Positions 8,123-17,585 of a DNA stretch of 64,000 nt are shown here, piece by piece. The stretch is from Pseudomonas berkeleyensis. GTDB lineage: Bacteria > Pseudomonadota > Gammaproteobacteria > Pseudomonadales > Pseudomonadaceae. The stretch covers positions 124,001 to 188,000 of the forward strand of contig NZ_CP059139.1 in the NCBI RefSeq assembly GCF_014109765.1, in the 5' to 3' direction. The position numbers and the translations under genes were made by a program. Under the pieces are notes generated by a model. The model did no database searches. It saw only the letters and a list, made by a program, of their open reading frames with translations, and had not been told where the DNA came from. How positions within the stretch are numbered: the stretch's first letter is position 1; every line of letters begins with the position of its first letter.

Positions 8123-9115
8123 ATGCTGCACGCCTCGCTGACCACCCTGCACGTGGTTTCCCTGATCCTGCAACGCTTCGCCGACCAGCCCGAGCTGCGC
8201 CCGCAATTGCTGGCCGGGAGCGGTATTGGTGCGGCTGATCTGGACAATGCCGACGCGCGCATCACCCGGGTGCAGGAGCTGCAAGTCTGTGCCAATGCCC
8301 TGGCCCTGCGTGCCGACATGGGGCTGGAGTTGGGGCGCAGTCTGCATGTTTCCTCCTATGGGCTGTTGGGTTACGCCGCACTCTCGGCTGCCACCTTTGG
8401 TGACGCCTGGCGCCTGCTGTTGCAATACCCGGCGCTGCTCGGCACCTATTTTCGTCTCGATATGCAGGTGGAAGGCGAACTGGCCTGGATCTGCGCCAGC
8501 GGCTACCGCGATACCGAGGCGCTGGAAGTGTTCAACGTGGAGATGTGCCTGGCTTCGCTGAAGCTGATCGGCGACGAGCTGCTGCGCCAGCCGATGCCGC
8601 TGGAGGGGGCCGAGTTCACCTATGCCCAGCCGCGCTATATGAAGCGCTATGCAAAGAGTTTTCCCTGCCCGTTGCGCTTCGAGGCGCAACGTAATGCCTT
8701 CGCCTTTCCTGCCGCATTGCTGGAGCGCCGCTTGCCGCTGGCCGACAGCGTCACCCACGGCGACATGGTGGAGCGCTGCCGGCGGCTGAACGCTGAGTTC
8801 AGCAGCCGCCAGGCCTGGCTGGAACGGGTGCGCCAGTTGCTCGCCGCACAGTTGGCCGAGCCGCCGGGACTGGAGAACCTGGCGCAGCAGATGCACTGCT
8901 CGCCGCGCACCCTGCGCCGCCACCTGCAGGAGCTGGGCACCAGCTACCAGGGGCTGCTTGACGAGTTGCGCTTCGAGCGCGCTAAGGCGCTGCTCAGCGA
9001 CGAGCAATGGCCGGTGTACCGCATCGCCGAAGTGCTCGGCTTCAGCGAAACCGCCAGCTTCCGTCATGCCTTCCAGCGCTGGAGCGGCGTGCCGCCGAGT
9101 CGCTTTCGCGCCTGA
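8123..9115 (+). CDS. AraC family transcriptional regulator
   Basis: 330 residues. The N-terminal about 190 residues match the arabinose-binding-like sensor half found in OruR/ArgR-type Pseudomonas AraC proteins (HVSSYGLLGYAALSAATFGDAW). The C-terminal 80 residues hold two helix-turn-helix units: LENLAQQMHCSPRTLRRHLQ and YRIAEVLGFSETASFRHAFQRW, ending in GVPPSRFR. The ATG at 8123 is preferred to an upstream one because it gives the normal N-terminus, although its ribosome site is weak. Neighbours do not reveal the target. Confidence 0.9.
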   Translation: MLHASLTTLHVVSLILQRFADQPELRPQLLAGSGIGAADLDNADARITRVQELQVCANALALRADMGLELGRSLHVSSYGLLGYAALSAATFGDAWRLLLQYPALLGTYFRLDMQVEGELAWICASGYRDTEALEVFNVEMCLASLKLIGDELLRQPMPLEGAEFTYAQPRYMKRYAKSFPCPLRFEAQRNAFAFPAALLERRLPLADSVTHGDMVERCRRLNAEFSSRQAWLERVRQLLAAQLAEPPGLENLAQQMHCSPRTLRRHLQELGTSYQGLLDELRFERAKALLSDEQWPVYRIAEVLGFSETASFRHAFQRWSGVPPSRFRA

Positions 9116-9190
9116 GACGAGCGATGGCATGCGCGGCTGAAGCGGAATGCCGCCCAGCCGCTTCTACAGGAGTGGCCGTTCACACTTCCC

Positions 9191-9290
9191 GTGGGAGGGC
9201 TTCAGCCGCGATAAAAGCTCGCCGCTAAAGCGCCTCCTACAGGTCGGGCTCATTTCTCTGCTTGTACGTTGCGGTACACCTGCAGCGCAT
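9191..9290. repeat. REP element plus vestigial copy of the LTA-synthase gene tail (copy A)
   Basis: 9191-9240 is a REP-type sequence (GGCTTCAGCCGCGATAAA then CGCCTCCTAC). It is followed by 9250-9290, which on the minus strand reads ALQVYRNVQAEK-stop. The adjacent gene ends LQMYRNVQEE-stop. The whole segment is a direct repeat of 9337-9435 at an offset of about 145 bp. Confidence 0.7.
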
Positions 9291-9336
9291 CCGGTACTTT
9301 TTTCCCGGATTGCATACGGGCTACGGGCGATCACCG

Positions 9337-9394
9337 TTGGAGCGGCTTCAGCCGCGATAAAGGCTCGCCGCTGAAGCGCCTCCCACATGTGTGC
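9337..9394. repeat. REP element downstream of the LTA-synthase-like gene (copy B)
   Basis: GGAGCGGCTTCAGCCGCG is followed by GCTCGCCGCTGAAGCGCCTCC, the same layout as copy A. It abuts the stop codon of the gene ending at 9395 and belongs to the REPIN-type family seen again at 16369-16425. Confidence 0.65.
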
Positions 9395-11428
9395 TCATTC
9401 CTCCTGCACGTTGCGATACATCTGCAACCGCGCGGCTTCATGCAAGCCACGGCCCAGCGCCAGCAGTCGCTGGAACTCTTGCGGGTGCTGCTCGGCCACA
9501 TTGTCACGCGGGGTCGGCGAGCGCAGGTCGTGCAGGGTCGGTGAGCTGCCGTCGTGTTGCATCTGCACGAGGAAATCACGGGTCACCGCACCGATCACCG
9601 GGAAGGTGCCTTCCTGCAGCACCAGCGGCACCACGCGCTCGCCTTCCGGGGCGGGCAGTTGCAGGTCGCGACCGAGACCGCCGTTGTCGAAGGGCACGCC
9701 CACCAGCCCGGCCACGGTCGGCAGCAGGTCGGCCAGACCCACTGCTGCGTCGAACTCGCGCGGCGCCAGCCATTTCGGTGCGTGGATCAGCAGCGGCACG
9801 TTGTTGCTCTCCAGCCCCAGTTGCTCGAAGGCCGGCGCCATGTGCGGGATCTGGCTGATGCGGGTGTTGTGGTCGCCGAAGAAGACGAAAATGGTGTCGT
9901 CGTAGAAGCCCTGTTCCTTGGCCAGCTCCATCAGGCGACCGATATTGAAGTCCAGCAGACGCACCGCGTTGTACTGCTCGACGCTGCGCGAGCCGGCCTG
10001 CTGCACCTGTTCCAGCGGCAGGTCGAGTGGCTCGAAGCCGTCGTTGTCCCTGGGGATGGTGAAAGGGCGGTGGTTGCCGGAGGTCTGCAGGTAGGCGAAG
10101 AACGGCTTGTCCTTGGGCAGGACGCCGAGGATGCGCGTGCTTTCCTTGAAGAAATCCAGATCGGAGATGCCCCACACGTCCACCTGTGGCGACTGCCAGT
10201 GACGCTCCTCGTAGAGCTTCACGCCGTCGATGCTCTGGCGGATCAGCGCATTGATGTTGGCCCAGCCGGCGTTGCCGCCGATCATGTAGAACTTCTCATA
10301 GCCGTCGAGCGCATTGATCAGCGTGCGCTGACGGGCTATCAGCGGGTTGCGCGTGGCGGTCTCCTGGCGCGAGACGTCGGGGATGCCAGTGATGCTCGCC
10401 CACACCGTTTTGGCGGTGCCGGTCACCGGCACGTAGAAGTGGCGGAAGAACCAGCTTTGCTGGGCCAGACGATCCAGATTCGGCGTCGGGTTCAGCGGGT
10501 TGCCGTAGGCGCCGACGGCGCTGGTGCCGAGGGATTCGAGCATGACGAAAACCACGTTGGGCTGGCGCCCGGCCTGGATGCGATGCGCCTGAACCGGCTG
10601 ATGACGGAAGAAGTTCAGCCCCTGGGCATCACGTTCGCTGATGCCCAGGTAATCGGCCACCACCTCGTAGTGTTCGCGCGTGGCCGTCTCGTCGAAGGCG
10701 GCGGGTTCGAGCTTGAGGGTGTCGAAGAGAAACAGCGCCGGGTTGAGGCCGAGCGCGCCGATCTGGCTGTTGCCGCTGTAGAAGGCATCGCTCCAGCGCA
10801 GTGGCACCGGGTTTTCCAGATTCAGCGCGCTGGCGCGGCCGAGCAGGCCGAAGAACACCAGCACGCCAACCACCACCGCGCCGCCAAGAGCCGGCAGCAC
10901 GCCGACCTTGCCGCTGGCGGGGCGATCCAGAGTGGCGCGCTCCAGTCGCAGCAGCGCCCAGGCCCACAGCGCGACGCCGGCCAGCCAGGCCAGGGTTATC
11001 CACAGCACTGGGTAGGTCTGCCAGAGCATGCCGGCGGAGATCTGCGCATCGCCGGCAAAGCGCAACACCGTGGCGTTGAGGCGCACGCCCAGGTAGGCGT
11101 AGTGGCCGAAGTCGATGATGTACAGCAGGCCCAGCGCTGCCACAGCCAACACCAGATAGCCACGCAGCAGCCAGCGCACGGCGCGAAAACGCGCCAGGCG
11201 CAGCTTGGGCAGCGCCATCAGGATGCCCACCGGCAACATCAGCAACAGCGCCAGGCGCAGGTCGAAGCGCAGGCCGATGCCGAGGGTGCGCAGTACGTCC
11301 GGTTCGCTGATGCTGTCGACGGCGGAGAAGCCCAGCAGAAACAGCCCGCGCAGGGCGGCGAAGAGCATGAACAGCAGCGCTGTCAGGCCTGCCAGGTAAT
11401 GCAGGCGGCGGGATTTCAGCCAGCTCAT
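9395..11428 (-). CDS. LTA-synthase-like phosphoglycerol/phosphoethanolamine transferase (sulfatase fold)
   Basis: 677 residues with the LTA synthase layout: five membrane segments in the first 200 residues (about 12-33, 50-71, 85-105, 140-160 and 178-198), then a large periplasmic sulfatase-fold domain. NVVFVMLES gives a metal-binding Glu at 298, and GTAKTVWASITG puts the likely nucleophile Thr at 341. A second metal site is FFGDHNTRI. Family enzymes move phosphoglycerol or phosphoethanolamine from a phospholipid to a glycan, protein or glucan; the acceptor here is unknown. The start overlaps the stop of the upstream gene by 4 bp, so it is the last gene of a five-gene unit. Confidence 0.88.
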   Translation of the reverse strand: MSWLKSRRLHYLAGLTALLFMLFAALRGLFLLGFSAVDSISEPDVLRTLGIGLRFDLRLALLLMLPVGILMALPKLRLARFRAVRWLLRGYLVLAVAALGLLYIIDFGHYAYLGVRLNATVLRFAGDAQISAGMLWQTYPVLWITLAWLAGVALWAWALLRLERATLDRPASGKVGVLPALGGAVVVGVLVFFGLLGRASALNLENPVPLRWSDAFYSGNSQIGALGLNPALFLFDTLKLEPAAFDETATREHYEVVADYLGISERDAQGLNFFRHQPVQAHRIQAGRQPNVVFVMLESLGTSAVGAYGNPLNPTPNLDRLAQQSWFFRHFYVPVTGTAKTVWASITGIPDVSRQETATRNPLIARQRTLINALDGYEKFYMIGGNAGWANINALIRQSIDGVKLYEERHWQSPQVDVWGISDLDFFKESTRILGVLPKDKPFFAYLQTSGNHRPFTIPRDNDGFEPLDLPLEQVQQAGSRSVEQYNAVRLLDFNIGRLMELAKEQGFYDDTIFVFFGDHNTRISQIPHMAPAFEQLGLESNNVPLLIHAPKWLAPREFDAAVGLADLLPTVAGLVGVPFDNGGLGRDLQLPAPEGERVVPLVLQEGTFPVIGAVTRDFLVQMQHDGSSPTLHDLRSPTPRDNVAEQHPQEFQRLLALGRGLHEAARLQMYRNVQEE

Positions 11429-12024
11429 GCGAGGTTCCTTGTTCGAGTCGAGAGTCTAATCAGCAGCCAGCGTCCGCCTGCGATCAGCAGGGCGCCGAGG
11501 CTATAGAGGGCCAGGTAGGGGTCGATCAGGTAGTCCCAGTAGTTTTCCGATGCGCCCAGGCGCAGGGCGAAGGCCAGGGTCGCCAGTACCAGCGCCAGGG
11601 CGCCGAGCCAGCTGCGCTGGATGATCAGCACCGCGCATAGCAGGCCCAGCACCATTAGCATCGGCCGCGGTTCGAAGCCCAGTTGGTAGGGGTCGGCATA
11701 ACTCAGGCCCAGCGCCGCCGGGTAGAGCAGCACGGCCAGGCCGGCGAACAGCGCGAGGCTGGCCAGGCGATCATGGGCGGCGGCAGGCGTAAAGCCAAAG
11801 CGGCTCAGGGTCGCCCAGCCAAGCAGCGCCAGGCTGGCCACCGACAGGTCGCCGATATAGGTGCGCAGCTGCAGCGCCAGGCTGATGCCCTGCACTGGCA
11901 CCAGGCTGAGCAGCAGGCAGCCCGCCAGCAGGATGCCGCGTTGTGTCGTATTGCGCGTCAGTCGTGTGAGGATCAGGAAAACCAGCAGGGCAAAGGCCAG
12001 GTGCGGCAGCCAGAAGTCAGTCAT
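11425..12024 (-). CDS. multi-pass membrane protein of unknown function
   Basis: 199 residues with about six to seven hydrophobic segments alternating with short Arg-rich turns and no catalytic motif that I recognise. It overlaps the sialidase-like gene by 8 bp at its start and the LTA-synthase-like gene by 4 bp at its end, which implies translational coupling. From context it probably acts with both, for example in lipid or glycan handling in the inner membrane; that is inference. Confidence 0.8.
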   Translation of the reverse strand: MTDFWLPHLAFALLVFLILTRLTRNTTQRGILLAGCLLLSLVPVQGISLALQLRTYIGDLSVASLALLGWATLSRFGFTPAAAHDRLASLALFAGLAVLLYPAALGLSYADPYQLGFEPRPMLMVLGLLCAVLIIQRSWLGALALVLATLAFALRLGASENYWDYLIDPYLALYSLGALLIAGGRWLLIRLSTRTRNLA

Positions 12025-13297
12025 GCGGGCGGCGCTCCGATAACCAGGCCTCGTTGAAGGCCAGGTGCTTGATGAACATGTCGTTCCACGAATAGACGAG
12101 GTGGTAGGTGCCCTCGCGGTCGCGGGTGAAGTAGGGATACTCGTAGTCGAAGGTGCAGCCTTCGGCGCTGCACATGCGCGCCGTTACCTGTTCGAGAAAG
12201 CGCGCCTGCTGCTCGGGCCTGCCGCCGCTGGCGCGGTATTTCGCGCTGACCACGGCGGGGAATTCATCGCGTGGAATTGGCTCGCCCCAGGGGTTGGGCG
12301 TCTCGTCCAGCTCGCCGAGGGTGCGCCAGTTGCCCAGCTTGGCGTCGGTGGCATAGAGCGTCAGGCGGAAGCGGCCGTCCTCCAGGTCATTCATCGCCAC
12401 CAGCAGGCTGCCATCGGGGCGACCGACTGCCGCCAGTGATGAGTTGGGGTTGCTCGGCTCCACCGGCTCTGGCCGGCTCCAGCTACGCCCGGCGTCTTCG
12501 CTGTAGCTGGCCAGCACGCGGTGATGCGCTTCGCCGGCATAGCGCAGCAGTGCCACGGCGCGGCGCTCGTCCAGCGCCACCACGGTCGGTTGCAGGGAGT
12601 AGCGGCCCTTGCCGATGCGGTACTTGCCCAGCACCTCGCCGTTCGCGCTCAGGTGCAGGTACTCGGGAAACTTGCCGAGAAACTCGTGGTACACCGGCAG
12701 GCCGATGCTGCCGTCGGTGTGGAATACCGGCGCGGCGCGTACCAGGGTGCTGATATTGAGAAAGGGGCTGGTGACCAGCTGGCGTGGTACCGACCAGGTT
12801 TCCCCAAGGTCGTCGGACACCATGGCGTTGACCGCGCTGCCAGCCCAGCCGCCGAGCGACACCGAGACGTAGAACAGCCACAGGCGATTGTCCGGCGCCA
12901 GGCTGATCACCGGGTTGCCCAGCTTGCGGATGTGTTTGCCGACCGCGCGCTGGGTCGACTCGCGGCTGGCCAGCACGCGCTCGGCGCTCCATTGGCCGCT
13001 GGCGGCATCGAAGCGTGCGGCGCGGATCTGCACATCGGCGGCGCCTTCGCGGCTGCCGGCGAACCAGGCCGCCATCAGATCGCCGCCGGGCAGGCCGGTG
13101 ATGGAGGCGGAGTGAACGAAATCCTCCAGATCGGAGGAGGCGAAGTGCGCGGCCAGGGCCGGTATCGCGTCGGCTGCGGGCGCCGCCGGCTGGCTGGCGA
13201 AAGGCGTCAGCACATGGGGCGTGGCGCCGAGCCAGGCGCAGGCGAACACCGTGGCTGCGCCCAGCAGCAGGGCGCAGGTCTTGAAGGTCGAGGTCAT
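12017..13297 (-). CDS. sialidase-like BNR-repeat exported protein
   Basis: 426 residues. An N-terminal hydrophobic segment (residues 7-25) acts as signal or anchor. The remainder is a predicted six-bladed propeller of the sialidase/BNR_2 type, with two clear Asp-boxes: SDDLGETW at 161-168 and SEDAGRSW at 266-273. GSREGAADVQIRAARFD (81-97) and ENPNS-like loops resemble the DUF/BNR_2 exo-sialidase family of environmental bacteria, for which true sialidase activity is not established. It begins 10 bp after a PepSY gene and overlaps the next gene by 8 bp, placing a secreted carbohydrate-binding or hydrolysing protein in an envelope-glycan operon. Confidence 0.8.
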   Translation of the reverse strand: MTSTFKTCALLLGAATVFACAWLGATPHVLTPFASQPAAPAADAIPALAAHFASSDLEDFVHSASITGLPGGDLMAAWFAGSREGAADVQIRAARFDAASGQWSAERVLASRESTQRAVGKHIRKLGNPVISLAPDNRLWLFYVSVSLGGWAGSAVNAMVSDDLGETWSVPRQLVTSPFLNISTLVRAAPVFHTDGSIGLPVYHEFLGKFPEYLHLSANGEVLGKYRIGKGRYSLQPTVVALDERRAVALLRYAGEAHHRVLASYSEDAGRSWSRPEPVEPSNPNSSLAAVGRPDGSLLVAMNDLEDGRFRLTLYATDAKLGNWRTLGELDETPNPWGEPIPRDEFPAVVSAKYRASGGRPEQQARFLEQVTARMCSAEGCTFDYEYPYFTRDREGTYHLVYSWNDMFIKHLAFNEAWLSERRPHD

Positions 13298-13307
13298 GGT
13301 CGCGGGT

Positions 13308-13610
13308 TCAGGGATGGCTGGGAGGCGCCAGGTACGAGCTGGCGACTTCTTCTACCGGGCGGGCGTCGACCGGGTCGTAGTAGACCTCCAGCTTGCGACC
13401 GTCACGGTCGAAGCCATAGATCTCGTAGCAGTGGCCGGGGGTGATACGGAACTTGGTGATCTGCACGCCCTGGCGCTTCATCTGCTCGCGGAACTGCGAC
13501 TCGGGCATCCAGGCGCTGCGGTCGGGGCGTGCACAATCGGTGTCGGCCAGCAGCGGCGTGGCGCCGAGCAACAGCAGGCCGCCCAGTACAGTGCGGGCTA
13601 AAAGGGGCAT
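13308..13610 (-). CDS. PepSY domain exported protein (copy 1)
   Basis: 100 residues from the ATG at 13608-13610, which begins a signal peptide (MPLLARTVLGGLLLLGATPLLA). The mature part is a single PepSY-type domain with DCARPDRSAWMPESQF, then ITKFRITPGHCYEIYGFD and KLEVYYDP. Two cysteines probably form a disulfide. It is a paralogue of the gene just upstream and begins the packed part of the sialidase-like operon (10-bp gap). Similar small PepSY proteins are periplasmic and of unproven function, thought to bind peptides or inhibit enzymes. Confidence 0.85.
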   Translation of the reverse strand: MPLLARTVLGGLLLLGATPLLADTDCARPDRSAWMPESQFREQMKRQGVQITKFRITPGHCYEIYGFDRDGRKLEVYYDPVDARPVEEVASSYLAPPSHP

Positions 13611-13663
13611 GGCGGGGCTCTCGTCACGAGGCGCCGGCCACCAGGGCCAGCGCCGGGCTGCGA

Positions 13664-13933
13664 TCAGTCGTCGATCTCGGTTTTCACGGCCTTGCCGCTG
13701 ACCGGGTCGTGGTAGATCTCGACCTTGCGGCCTTCCTTGTCGAAGCCGTAGATCTCGTAGCAGTTGCCGTCGGTGACCTTGAATTTGTTGATCTTGTAGC
13801 CATCGGCCACCAGTTTGGCCTGGAACTGGTCGGGGTCTTGCCAGGTGGAACGGTCGGCCGTGGTGCACTCGGTCTTGGCGAAGGCCGGCGCGGCGCAGGC
13901 CAGCAGGGCGGAAACGAGCAGTAGACGACGCAT
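13664..13933 (-). CDS. PepSY domain exported protein (copy 2)
   Basis: 89 residues from the ATG at 13931-13933 (MRRLLLVSALLACAAPAFA signal peptide). The mature domain has ECTTADRSTWQDPDQF, INKFKVTDGNCYEIYGFD and KVEIYHDPVSGK, plainly homologous to the next gene; the shared frame is C...DRS.W...QF...I.KF......CYEIYGFD..GRK.E.Y.DP. The upstream ATG at 13966 would hide the signal peptide and is rejected. It is the first gene of the five-gene minus-strand unit, 53 bp ahead of copy 1. Confidence 0.88.
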   Translation of the reverse strand: MRRLLLVSALLACAAPAFAKTECTTADRSTWQDPDQFQAKLVADGYKINKFKVTDGNCYEIYGFDKEGRKVEIYHDPVSGKAVKTEIDD

Positions 13934-14145
13934 GGTGAGACTCCTGATGGGATTCGGAGCCGCCACCTTCGGCGCGCTGGCTTAACGAAAACTTAAGGCT
14001 CATACCTCGTTACATCTTGCCGGCGAGCATCCGGGTGGCAGCGCAATTTGGCCATTTCGATCCCCTTTTGGCCGTTGCCAGCGTTCTCCCGCAAGGCGAG
14101 GCGAGCGAACAATGCAGGCACAACAACGAGCCTGGAGCGCTTTGC

Positions 14146-15174
<1,029 letters not shown>

Positions 15175-15241
15175 GAGGCGCCTTCTTCAGTGATCAGGAA
15201 ACTGCCAAACAAGAGCAATGACACTTCAGGGGTGAGAAACG

Positions 15242-16336
15242 ATGAAAGCCATCAAACAGATGCTTGGCGCCGCCCTGTGCGGCGCCACCTTGCTTAGCGG
15301 CGCGGTGCAGGCCAAGGAACTGCGCGTTTACAACTGGGCGGACTATATCCTGCCGTCGGTACCCAAGGACTTCCAGAAGGAGTCCGGCATCCAGATCACC
15401 TGGGACACCTTCGAGACCAACGAGGCGCTGGAAGCCAAGCTGCTCACCGGCAACTCCGGCTATGACCTGGTGATCCCCTCCAACCAGTTCCTCGAAACCC
15501 AGATCAAGGCCGGCGTCTTCGCCAAGCTGGACAAGTCGAAGATCCCCAACTGGAAGAACCTCGACCCGGTGCTGCTCAAACTGCTGGAGAAGAACGACCC
15601 GGGCAACCAGTACGGCGTGCCTTACATGTACGGCACGGTGCTGATCGGCTACAACCCGGACAAGGTCAAGGCCGCGCTCGGCGACGATGCGCCGGTCAAC
15701 AGCTGGGATCTGGTGTTCAAGCCCGAGTACATGGAAAAGCTGAAATCCTGCGGCGTGGCCATGCTCGACTCGCCCACCGAGATCATCCCCATCGCCCTGC
15801 ACTACCTGGGTCTCGACCCCAACAGCGCCAATCCGGCCGACTATGACAAGGTCACCGAGCTGCTGCTGAAAGTGCGTCCGTACGTGGCCTACTTCCACTC
15901 CGCCAAATACATGACCGATATCGCCAACGGTGACATCTGCGTGGCCATCGGCTATTCGGGCAGCTTCTACCAGTTCGCCAACCGCGCCAAGGAAGCCGGC
16001 AACGGCGTGAAGATCAACTGGCGTCTGCCCAAGGAAGGTGCGCCGATCTGGTTCGACACCTGGGCTATCCCCAAGAGCGCGCAGAACGTCGACGAAGCCC
16101 ATGCCTTCATCAACCACCTGCTCGAACCCAAGGTGATCGCGCCGATCAGCGACTTCCTCGGCTACCCCAACCCCAACGTGCCGGGCATGCAACTGGTGGG
16201 CAAGGATATCGCCGACGACCACGACCTGACGCCGACGCCGGAGCTGCAGAAGTCGTTGTACGTGGTGCAGCCGCTGCCGCAGAAGATCGAGCGGGTGCGC
16301 ACGCGGGCGTGGACTTCGATCAAGTCGGGCAAGTAA
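15242..16336 (+). CDS. periplasmic polyamine-binding protein, PotF/SpuD type
   Basis: 364 residues with a signal peptide (residues 1-24, ending AVQA). KELRVYNWADYILPSVPKDFQKESGIQ is the standard start of putrescine/spermidine-binding proteins; YDLVIPSNQFLETQIKAGVF, YGVPYMYGTVLIGYNPDKV and the C-terminal FLGYPNPN follow. It lies 67 bp after the acetylpolyamine deacetylase gene on the same strand, so uptake and deacetylation are likely linked. No ABC ATPase or permease gene is adjacent, so it must use a transporter encoded elsewhere or act as a sensor. Confidence 0.93.
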   Translation: MKAIKQMLGAALCGATLLSGAVQAKELRVYNWADYILPSVPKDFQKESGIQITWDTFETNEALEAKLLTGNSGYDLVIPSNQFLETQIKAGVFAKLDKSKIPNWKNLDPVLLKLLEKNDPGNQYGVPYMYGTVLIGYNPDKVKAALGDDAPVNSWDLVFKPEYMEKLKSCGVAMLDSPTEIIPIALHYLGLDPNSANPADYDKVTELLLKVRPYVAYFHSAKYMTDIANGDICVAIGYSGSFYQFANRAKEAGNGVKINWRLPKEGAPIWFDTWAIPKSAQNVDEAHAFINHLLEPKVIAPISDFLGYPNPNVPGMQLVGKDIADDHDLTPTPELQKSLYVVQPLPQKIERVRTRAWTSIKSGK

Positions 16337-16368
16337 GGCTCTGTGATTTGACTCGACCTTAGAATTTT

Positions 16369-16425
16369 GCGGCTGAAGCCGCTCCTACAGAGAATCACAT
16401 ACCCCGTAGGAGCGGCTTCAGCCGC
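16369..16425. repeat. REPIN-type inverted pair
   Basis: Two perfect 20-base arms, GCGGCTGAAGCCGCTCCTAC (16369-16388) and its complement (16406-16425), are separated by 17 bases. Each arm is itself a small REP hairpin. It belongs to the same family as the elements at 9191 and 9337. Confidence 0.8.
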
Positions 16426-16438
16426 GATTGCTTTACCC

Positions 16439-16491
16439 GTAGGGTGCGCCGTGCGCACCGCGCGAATATCGGTGCGCACAGCGCACCCTAC
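16439..16491. repeat. GTAGGGTGCGCC palindromic repeat
   Basis: GTAGGGTGCGCCGTGCGC on the left and its near complement ending CGCACCCTAC on the right flank a 12-bp centre. Other copies or half copies occur at 19242, 46017 and 50715, always in spacers near gene ends. Confidence 0.7.
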
Positions 16492-16501
16492 CCGGTTTCA
16501 C

Positions 16502-17407
16502 TCAGCCACCCACCTCGCCCGTCTCCAGCTTGCGCCACAGCAGACGCACGGCCGCCTTGCGCGACATGCCCCAACGGTACAGGCGAATCTCCAGCGGGAT
16601 ATGCCAGTGTTCCTTGCCGCATATCACCAGCTCACCGCGGGCCAGCTCGGGGCTCATCGACAGGCGCGGTACCCAGGCCACGCCCAGGCCTTGCAGGGCC
16701 ATGGCCTTGAGGCTGTCGGCCATGGCGGTTTCGTGCACGGTGGTCGAGCGCAGGGCGCGCTGGCGCAGCAACAGATTCACCGAACGGCCGAGAAAGGTGC
16801 CGGCGCTGTACGCCAGCAGCGGCACGCTCTGTCCAGAGTCCAGGTCGAACAGCGGCGCGCCGTTTTCGTCCACGGCGCAGACCGGCAGCATCTCGCTGTA
16901 GCCCAGGTGCAGCGACGGGAACATGTCCGGCGCCAGCTGCACGGCGGCATCCTGGTCGTGGTAGGCGAGGATCAGGTCGCAAGTGCCTTCGCGCAGCGAG
17001 TGCACCGCTTCGCCGACGTTGGTCGCCACCAGGCGGGTGGTCAGCGGCAGGCCGTCGCGGCGCAGACGGGCGATCCATTCGGGAAAGAAGCCGAACACCA
17101 GCGAGTGGGCGGCGGCGATCTGCAGCGCCTCGCCCTGTTGGCCTTCGAGGTGATGCAGGTGACGCACCACCTCGCCCAGTTGCTCGACCATGCTGCGCGC
17201 GGTGAGCAGGAACAGTTGGCCGGACTCGGTCAGCTCTACCGGTGTGCGTGCGCGATTGACCAGGGTCAGCCCCAGCGCCGCCTCGAGGCTGCGGATGCGC
17301 CGGCTGAACGCGGGCTGGGTGACGAAGCGCTTCTGCGCCGCCTGGGAGAAGCTGCGGGTGGCGGCCAGGGTGACGAAGTCTTCCAGCCATTTGGTTTCCA
17401 GGTTCAC
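16502..17407 (-). CDS. LysR family transcriptional regulator
   Basis: 301 residues from a GTG at 17405-17407, chosen because GCGGAGGA lies 7 bases upstream; an ATG at 17440 would add 11 atypical residues. The N-terminal winged helix reads LEDFVTLAATRSFSQAAQKRFVTQPAFSRRIRSLE, followed by a two-lobe effector domain (LVFGFFPEWIARLRRDGLPL... LPLLAYSAGTFLGR). It is divergent from aspA across 178 bp containing two ATGC...GCAT dyads, so control of aspA and itself is likely. The same pair is found in P. aeruginosa (PA5428-PA5429, from memory). Confidence 0.92.
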   Translation of the reverse strand: MNLETKWLEDFVTLAATRSFSQAAQKRFVTQPAFSRRIRSLEAALGLTLVNRARTPVELTESGQLFLLTARSMVEQLGEVVRHLHHLEGQQGEALQIAAAHSLVFGFFPEWIARLRRDGLPLTTRLVATNVGEAVHSLREGTCDLILAYHDQDAAVQLAPDMFPSLHLGYSEMLPVCAVDENGAPLFDLDSGQSVPLLAYSAGTFLGRSVNLLLRQRALRSTTVHETAMADSLKAMALQGLGVAWVPRLSMSPELARGELVICGKEHWHIPLEIRLYRWGMSRKAAVRLLWRKLETGEVGG

Positions 17408-17434
17408 GGGGCGTCCTCCGCTCGGCTCGGTGCG

Positions 17435-17489
17435 ATGCACACGTTTGGTGCATTCGTGCGGTCACATCCGCATTATGCCGATTGTGCAT
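17435..17489. promoter_or_regulatory. two candidate LysR operator dyads between the regulator and aspA
   Basis: ATGCAC-N7-GTGCAT lies at 17435-17453 and ATGC-N7-GCAT at 17475-17489. The second fits the T-N11-A rule for LysR boxes. Their centres are about 38 bp apart, nearly four helical turns. Confidence 0.45.
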
Positions 17490-17585
17490 AGGGCAGCAAA
17501 CAACAGCATTGGCCACCGCTGCGCTGAAGTCCTTAATCTATAGGCATCGCGGCACTCGCCGTTCTTCCCGAGAGTCATCTCCATC

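Noticed and set aside
9554..11506. A 650-codon plus-strand frame across the LTA-synthase-like gene
   Set aside because: Rich in His, Gln, Arg and Gly as expected from a reverse-complement frame of a GC-rich gene; the minus-strand protein has clear membrane helices and catalytic motifs.
16369..16491. CRISPR array
   Set aside because: The repeats are inverted REP/REPIN pairs, not regularly spaced direct repeats with unique spacers, and no cas gene is present.
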